64,000 bases of DNA from contig NZ_VIDQ01000013.1 of NCBI RefSeq assembly GCF_009760915.1, positions 1 through 64,000 on the forward strand, in the 5' to 3' direction. Under the pieces are notes generated by a model. That model did no database searches. It had not been told where the DNA came from and saw only the letters and a program-made list of their open reading frames with translations. Positions 60,701-64,000 of the stretch are shown one piece after another (within the stretch, counting starts at the first letter, position 1; every line of letters begins with the position of its first letter). Position numbers and translations under genes: made by a program. This DNA comes from Azohydromonas aeria (lineage in GTDB: Bacteria; Pseudomonadota; Gammaproteobacteria; Burkholderiales; Burkholderiaceae_C).

Positions 60701-61570
60701 TATGGCGCGGCATTTGAATACTTGGTCAGGCACGTCAAGCTTTTCCGTGATGGTCATGCTGAACCCGCACTCAGAAAGAAGTGGTGGCTTTTCAAGCGGC
60801 CAACGGTGGATTTATATGAGGCCCTGAGACCGCTGCCGCATTGCTTTGTCGCTACGGCAACCACCAAATATCTGAATTTCTCTGCGGCGTCGGTGGATGC
60901 TGTGTTTGCCCACACCATCAAGGTGTTCGTCACAAGTCGCTGGGACCTCTTCGCCGTCGTCCAGTCCACCCTGCACGAGATCTGGGCCCGCAAATACAGC
61001 GGCACCCTCAAGCAGGACCTGCGCTATTCGCCGTCCCGGTGTTTCGAGACCTTCGCCTTTCCCGACGGCCTGTGGGAAAGGGACGATTCAGTGCTGGCCG
61101 CCATCGGCGAGCAATACCACGAGCACCGCCGTGGCCTGATGCGCGGCTTGTGGCTGGGCCTCACCGGCATCTACAACCTGTTCCACGCCCGCGACCTCAG
61201 CCCGGCGCTGGTGGCCCGGGTCAGCAGGAAACCCCCGGACATTGCCCAGGCGGGATATGAAGGGCTGCTGCAATTGCGCCGCCTGCATGTCGCGCTCGAT
61301 ACCGCCGTGCGCGACGCCTACAGCTGGCACGACCTGGACCTGGGACACGGTTTCGTCGAAGTCGATACCCTGCCGGAAAAGGACCGGGTGCGTTTCACGC
61401 TCCATCCCGACGCGCGGCGGGAATTGCTCCCGCGATTGCTGGCGTTGAATCAGGCGCGGGCGCTGGAAGAACGTCGGCAGGGTGCCGCCCGGCCCAGCGC
61501 GGGAGGAACCAGGATCCGGTGCCGACGTGCGACCGACCGGGATACCGCCGGGCTTTTCGACAACGGCTGA
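57788..61570 (+). CDS. Large N6-adenine DNA methyltransferase, DrmMI/Eco57I-like
   Basis: A 1260-residue protein. The N-terminal 450 residues are conserved in this large-methylase group (YGVASNGRVLRLLRAS; NYGALNVEEFGSVYEGLLEY; HTGAHYTPDALVQPLL). SAM motif I is VADVACGSGHILLAAARR (about residue 500), FGVDLNPLAVALCKVALWLE follows, and the catalytic NPPY is in DCVLGNPPYLGG (about 762). Residues about 760-1050 correspond to the target-recognition region. There the DNA is clearly less GC-rich than the rest of the gene, which suggests that this specificity part came from elsewhere. I see no nuclease motif, so restriction, if any, must come from partners. A BREX PglX-like relation is the alternative to DISARM DrmMI. 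Confidence 0.85.
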   Translation: MERALRIEGGLFSPDLLDRLEDGPGQRPVDFGLDGGTPVRDEIARAWADALQHWRAFQQRLATLPAAGAATRETRQLWVLPLLERLGWRLELQPHGLELDGRPVPLSHVAANLGQSPVHVTGWRDPAGLDRRPEGRAGAPRLSAHALVQEVLNRCELLYGVASNGRVLRLLRASSRFVKPAYLEFDLERLFGDGLFADFALLYRLLHASRLPARREDGAACWLERCHQDSLEAGSRIRAGLSRAVERALKALANGFLQHPANAALRDRLQDGALDAGAFHQQLLRLVYRLLFLMVIEERGLVFPPGAPARQRQVYERHYSLQRLRRLSGRRHLADARHADLWPALLSTFALFEAGGPGAQLGLAPLAGELFGRDALTDLAGCALGNDVLLPALRALDSYAHPRGGPLIRVNYGALNVEEFGSVYEGLLEYEPVILWQGAQPAFDFRRGEQRAHTGAHYTPDALVQPLLKHSLDHLIAQRLQAPGRAEREAALLDLRVADVACGSGHILLAAARRIATELATVRTGEDPPAPAALRTALRDVIRQCIFGVDLNPLAVALCKVALWLEAHVPGEPLGFLDHHVKCGNAIVGCVRREDVAARGIPDQAFTLQPGDDRAVVAALRRRNREARRGQQALRFHADAEAGLDAALQGWRRLEAMPDHTPQQVEAKRAYFIELMQSPAVQLMRQLANIPVAQFYIPKRAEGAEKVVTEAEFRPWVRGEGLPQGAAVDESRAIAARERFFHWFIEFPEVMARGGFDCVLGNPPYLGGTYLSGVYGYSFCNYLRWAYEPAGLSDLIVFFLRRMHALVKDEGFIAFIATNSIRDGDVRKDGLEWVLGQGAGINYAMRAVKWPGRANLVVSLLALQRARKIEYGLLDGRRIDRISAALEGNDDETAPHSLYCNKSKLFEGSKWVGDGFLLNEEEAKSIKARNPACVEVVKPLINGEELNQCPLQKPGRHAVYFSDWSLVRSSMYGAAFEYLVRHVKLFRDGHAEPALRKKWWLFKRPTVDLYEALRPLPHCFVATATTKYLNFSAASVDAVFAHTIKVFVTSRWDLFAVVQSTLHEIWARKYSGTLKQDLRYSPSRCFETFAFPDGLWERDDSVLAAIGEQYHEHRRGLMRGLWLGLTGIYNLFHARDLSPALVARVSRKPPDIAQAGYEGLLQLRRLHVALDTAVRDAYSWHDLDLGHGFVEVDTLPEKDRVRFTLHPDARRELLPRLLALNQARALEERRQGAARPSAGGTRIRCRRATDRDTAGLFDNG

Positions 61571-61868
61571 GCTGCCACCCACGGGCGCCGGCCCGGCGCT
61601 GGCGTGCCAGGCCCTACGGGGTCGATCGATCCGGCCGCCTGCCATCGATGCAGTGAAATGCTTCACGAAGCCCGCGCGCGTGCTGTCGCCGCGCGCCGAC
61701 GCGTGCCCGCCAGGGCGCCGCAGCGTCCTATAAAGCCCGGTTGGCCGGGCGCCGTCCCCCGGCTCGGATCACCCGTCTCCCAGAACAAGAAGGACGTCCG
61801 ATGCGGATGTTTCACCACTCGCCGGCGCGTGCCGGCCTTTCCCGCCTGACCGGTCTGGAGGCTCGCCC
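61571..61868 (+). other. Gap between methylase and membrane-protein gene
   Basis: 298 bases. I see no gene, and no clear terminator or promoter. Confidence 0.4.
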
Positions 61869-63620
61869 ATGAGCCTGTCCGGGGCGTCGTCGCTGTTCGC
61901 GCCGGCCATGGCGCTGTCCGCCCGCCTGGGGCCCTGGGGCCGGGCGCTGCTCGTCGGCGCGCTGCTGTGCGCGCTGGCCGCGCCGGGCGGGCTGCTCGCC
62001 TGGCAATGGCGCGCACAAATGAAGGCCGTGGGCCTGGAGCGCCAGGGCCTGAAGGCGCTGGTGGCGCAGGAGCAGGCGTTCGCCGCGCTGGCAGCACCGG
62101 CGGCCCCCGGCGCCGACGCGGCCGTCGAGGCGCTGCTGCGCCGCGCCCAGGCCGACGGGCTGGCGCTGCAGGCCGAGCGGCTGGACCGCGCCTGGAAGGC
62201 GCTGTCCGCCGAAGTCCCGGACTCGCCGCGCCAGGCCGCCGCGCAGGCGGCCGCCCTCGACGCGCTGGGCGCGCTCATGCGCGAGAGCGCGCGCGTGCAC
62301 GGCCTGTTCCTCGATGCCCGGCTCGATGCCGCCGCCGACCTGCTGGCCACGCAGCTGCCGCGGCTGCTGCAGGCGTTGGGCCGGCCGCAGGACACCCCCG
62401 CCGAGGCAGCCGAGCCCCGGCTGCTGCTGGCCGCCATGCAGCCCGGGCTGCAGGCCGGCCTGGCCCAGCTCGGTACGCTCGGCGCCGCCGCGCCGCGCCA
62501 GCAGCTCGAACAGCTGCATCAGGCGCTGGCGCGCCCGGAGCCGGCCGTGGACGCGGCGCCGGCCCAGGCGGCCGACGCCATTCCCGCGGCGCAGGCCGCC
62601 GTGCCGCAGGCGCGCGCGCTGTTCGAGGCCACGGTCACTGCGGCGGACGGCGTGCTGGCCGCGCGCCATGCCCAGTTGCGCCAGCGGCTGCTGCTGCTGG
62701 CCGGCGCCCTGGCGGGCACCTGGGTCCTCACCGCCTACCTCCTGCTTGGCTTCCAGTTGCGCACGCGGCGCTCGCTGCGGCGCCTGATCCAGTACGCGAC
62801 CGTGCTGCGCGTGCAGCCCGACTTCATGCCCACGCCGCTGGAGCCGCGCGGCGAAATGGCGTCGCTCGTGCACGCCATCGCCGCGCTGGCGCAGGGCGAC
62901 GCGCGGCAGCCGGCCTGGCCCGCCGCGAACACGCAGCCCGCGCATGGCCCGGAGCCGGTGAACGCCGCGGCCGTCGCCGCAACCGCGGCCGCGCCGTCGC
63001 TCGAAGTCGCGCCCGTCGCCGTGCCTGACACCGGGCCAGCGCCGACGGCTCCCGCCGACGTGCCGGGCAAGTTGACGCTGCACCCGCCGCCCATGGACAG
63101 CGACGCCCTGCAGCGCGCCCGCGTGCTGCAGCAGGCGCTGCAGTCGCCCGACGCTCTGGCGGCGAAGGCCGCCGCGCCACGGCCCATGCCCGTGCACGAC
63201 CTGCCTGCGGCCATGCTGCCCGGCAAGCGGCTGCTGCTGGACCTGCGGCTGTTCCTGCGCGACGACGAGGTGCTGCGCGTGTGCAAGGCCGTGGGCAAGG
63301 CGCTGGCGCCGCAGCCCGACCTGGCGGCGGATGCCCGGCTGTGCGTCGAGGCGCTGCTCACGCACCTGATCCGGCAGCAGCTGCCGGGCATGCCGGAGGC
63401 GTCGGCGCAGCTGCTGCTGAGCCTGGGTGGCGCGGGGCTGGAGGTCATGCTGCGCGACGACGCACCGCCGGCGGAACTGCTGCTCGACCCGCTGGACCGC
63501 GACCTGGACGTGGTGCGCGCCACGATGGACGAGGTGCTGTCCTTCCACGACGGCCGCGGCAACCTCATCGTGCTGACCAAGGCGCTGCCCGCGGGGCAGC
63601 CGGTGGCGGAAGGGGCCTGA
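61869..63620 (+). CDS. Two-helix membrane protein with degenerate RsbW-like ATPase domain
   Basis: A 583-residue protein, Ala-rich throughout. One helix lies near residues 25-45 (RALLVGALLCALAAPGGLLA) and a second near 274-294 (LLLLAGALAGTWVLTAYLLL), enclosing a helical periplasmic region like a chemoreceptor sensor. After a HAMP-like stretch and a P/A-rich linker (about 345-400), residues 455-575 resemble an anti-sigma-factor kinase (HATPase_c_2): DARLCVEALLTHLIRQQL, LEVMLRDDAPPAELLLDPLD, ATMDEVLSFHDGRGNLIVLT. The N-box Asn is not obvious (EALLTH), so ATP binding is doubtful. GGAGG lies seven bases before the ATG. Neither its partner nor its signal is known. Confidence 0.6.
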   Translation: MSLSGASSLFAPAMALSARLGPWGRALLVGALLCALAAPGGLLAWQWRAQMKAVGLERQGLKALVAQEQAFAALAAPAAPGADAAVEALLRRAQADGLALQAERLDRAWKALSAEVPDSPRQAAAQAAALDALGALMRESARVHGLFLDARLDAAADLLATQLPRLLQALGRPQDTPAEAAEPRLLLAAMQPGLQAGLAQLGTLGAAAPRQQLEQLHQALARPEPAVDAAPAQAADAIPAAQAAVPQARALFEATVTAADGVLAARHAQLRQRLLLLAGALAGTWVLTAYLLLGFQLRTRRSLRRLIQYATVLRVQPDFMPTPLEPRGEMASLVHAIAALAQGDARQPAWPAANTQPAHGPEPVNAAAVAATAAAPSLEVAPVAVPDTGPAPTAPADVPGKLTLHPPPMDSDALQRARVLQQALQSPDALAAKAAAPRPMPVHDLPAAMLPGKRLLLDLRLFLRDDEVLRVCKAVGKALAPQPDLAADARLCVEALLTHLIRQQLPGMPEASAQLLLSLGGAGLEVMLRDDAPPAELLLDPLDRDLDVVRATMDEVLSFHDGRGNLIVLTKALPAGQPVAEGA

Positions 63621-63654
63621 GCAGGCACCGCCGGCGAACGGCTATTTCCAGGCG

Positions 63655-63704
63655 TGCCATGCCTGCTATGGCAGGCCTTGAGGCTCATAATGCCTGTTAT
63701 GGCA
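63655..63704 (+). promoter_or_regulatory. Repeated operator-like motif overlapping the hipB-like start
   Basis: TGCCTGCTATGGCA (63660-63673) and TGCCTGTTATGGCA (63691-63704) are direct repeats 31 bases apart. Each contains TGCC/GGCA arms. The first also lies within TGCCAT-N7-ATGGCA (63655-63673). CATAAT at 63686-63691 is a possible -10. The second copy covers the ATG at 63699. This is typical of an autoregulated toxin-antitoxin promoter. Confidence 0.5.
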
Positions 63705-64000
63705 CGCGCACCTCAGTTGTCGCTGGACCCTGCCGCGTTGCGCCAGGCCGTTGATCTGGGCGCGCGCATCCGCATTGCTCGGCAGCGCCGGCGGCTGCGG
63801 CTGGAAGACGTGGCGCAGAAGACGGGCCTGTCGCGCTCCACCGTCGAGGCCGTGGAGCGCGGTGCGCCGACCACGGCCTTCGGCGCCTACCTCAGCGTGC
63901 TCACCGTGCTGGGCCTGGCCCGCGAGCTGGACCTGCTGGCTGACCCCGGGCTCGACCGCGACGGGCTGGCGCTGGAGCTGTCCGTGGCGGACAAGCGCGT
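63699..64000 (+). CDS. XRE-family HTH regulator, HipB-like, cut by window end
   Basis: The first 100 residues are present. The Cro/CI helix-turn-helix is LEDVAQKTGLSRSTVEAVERG, followed by FGAYLSVLTVLGLARELDLL, as in HipB antitoxins. A hipA-like kinase gene may follow outside the window. The start ATG is within a repeated operator motif. No ribosome site is clear, so the mRNA may have a short or no leader. Confidence 0.75.
   Translation, partial: MARAPQLSLDPAALRQAVDLGARIRIARQRRRLRLEDVAQKTGLSRSTVEAVERGAPTTAFGAYLSVLTVLGLARELDLLADPGLDRDGLALELSVADKR

Noticed and set aside
57788..61570. Calling the methylase a type IIG restriction enzyme
   Set aside because: I could not find a PD-(D/E)xK motif in the N-terminal region, and the size and helicase coupling fit DrmMI/PglX-like enzymes better.

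Overview
The window is very GC-rich, densely coded, mostly plus-strand DNA from a betaproteobacterium. The gene neighbourhoods (cvpA-purF-metZ-gltX; smpB/ratA/rnfH-guaB-guaA; adk-kdsB-trm112-lpxK-exbD-exbB against xseA-sodB; ccoI-S-N-O-Q-P-fnr-hemN), a PhaR regulator and a PEP-CTERM protein all point to Burkholderiales, most likely a Comamonadaceae/Sphaerotilaceae-type organism. This placement rests on remembered gene order, not on a search.

Layout. 1-5.4 kb: end of a SPOR-domain gene, cvpA, purF, metZ, gltX. 5.4-6.6 kb: nine tRNA genes in three Ala/Glu/Asp sets. 6.6-8.2 kb: a long non-coding leader with an operator-flanked promoter, then an N-acyl amino acid synthase-like gene. 8.4-12.7 kb: phaR, rimO, a cystathionine-lyase-like gene and a membrane acyltransferase. 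12.7-18.5 kb: smpB, ratA, rnfH, guaB, an MFS exporter, guaA. 18.5-23 kb: an accessory stretch with vapBC, a PEP-CTERM protein, tadA, an MNT/HEPN pair and several repeat families, including a terminator-ended RNA-like element. 23-31 kb: ldcA and a complete peptide-type ABC transporter. 31-38.5 kb: adk, kdsB, trm112, lpxK, exbD and exbB (minus strand), then xseA and sodB (plus) and a DUF192 gene (minus). 38.5-48.4 kb: the cbb3 oxidase cluster with its copper ATPase, a minus-strand Fnr gene, hemN and a TauE/SafE-type membrane protein. 48.6-52.7 kb: icd, tRNA-Asn x2, tRNA-Val, ppiD, tRNA-His. 52.9-61.6 kb: a three-gene island of a DUF1998-type protein without a helicase, an SNF2-type helicase and a large N6-adenine methyltransferase. 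61.9-64 kb: a membrane protein with a degenerate RsbW-like domain and the start of a HipB-like repressor.

How the genes work together. The housekeeping blocks serve purine synthesis (purF, guaB, guaA), translation (gltX, tRNAs, rimO, tadA, smpB), envelope synthesis (lpxK, kdsB) and microaerobic respiration (cco cluster, fnr, hemN). The cco and hemN promoters carry FNR-type boxes, one of them inside the 3' end of ccoS.

The most interesting region is the cassette downstream of tRNA-His. It looks like a reduced relative of DISARM-type defence: a DrmD-like helicase and a DrmMI-like methylase are coupled to a protein that resembles only the C-terminal half of a DUF1998 helicase. A second candidate novelty is a dispersed, terminator-ended, purine-rich element found three or four times between 18.7 and 21.8 kb.
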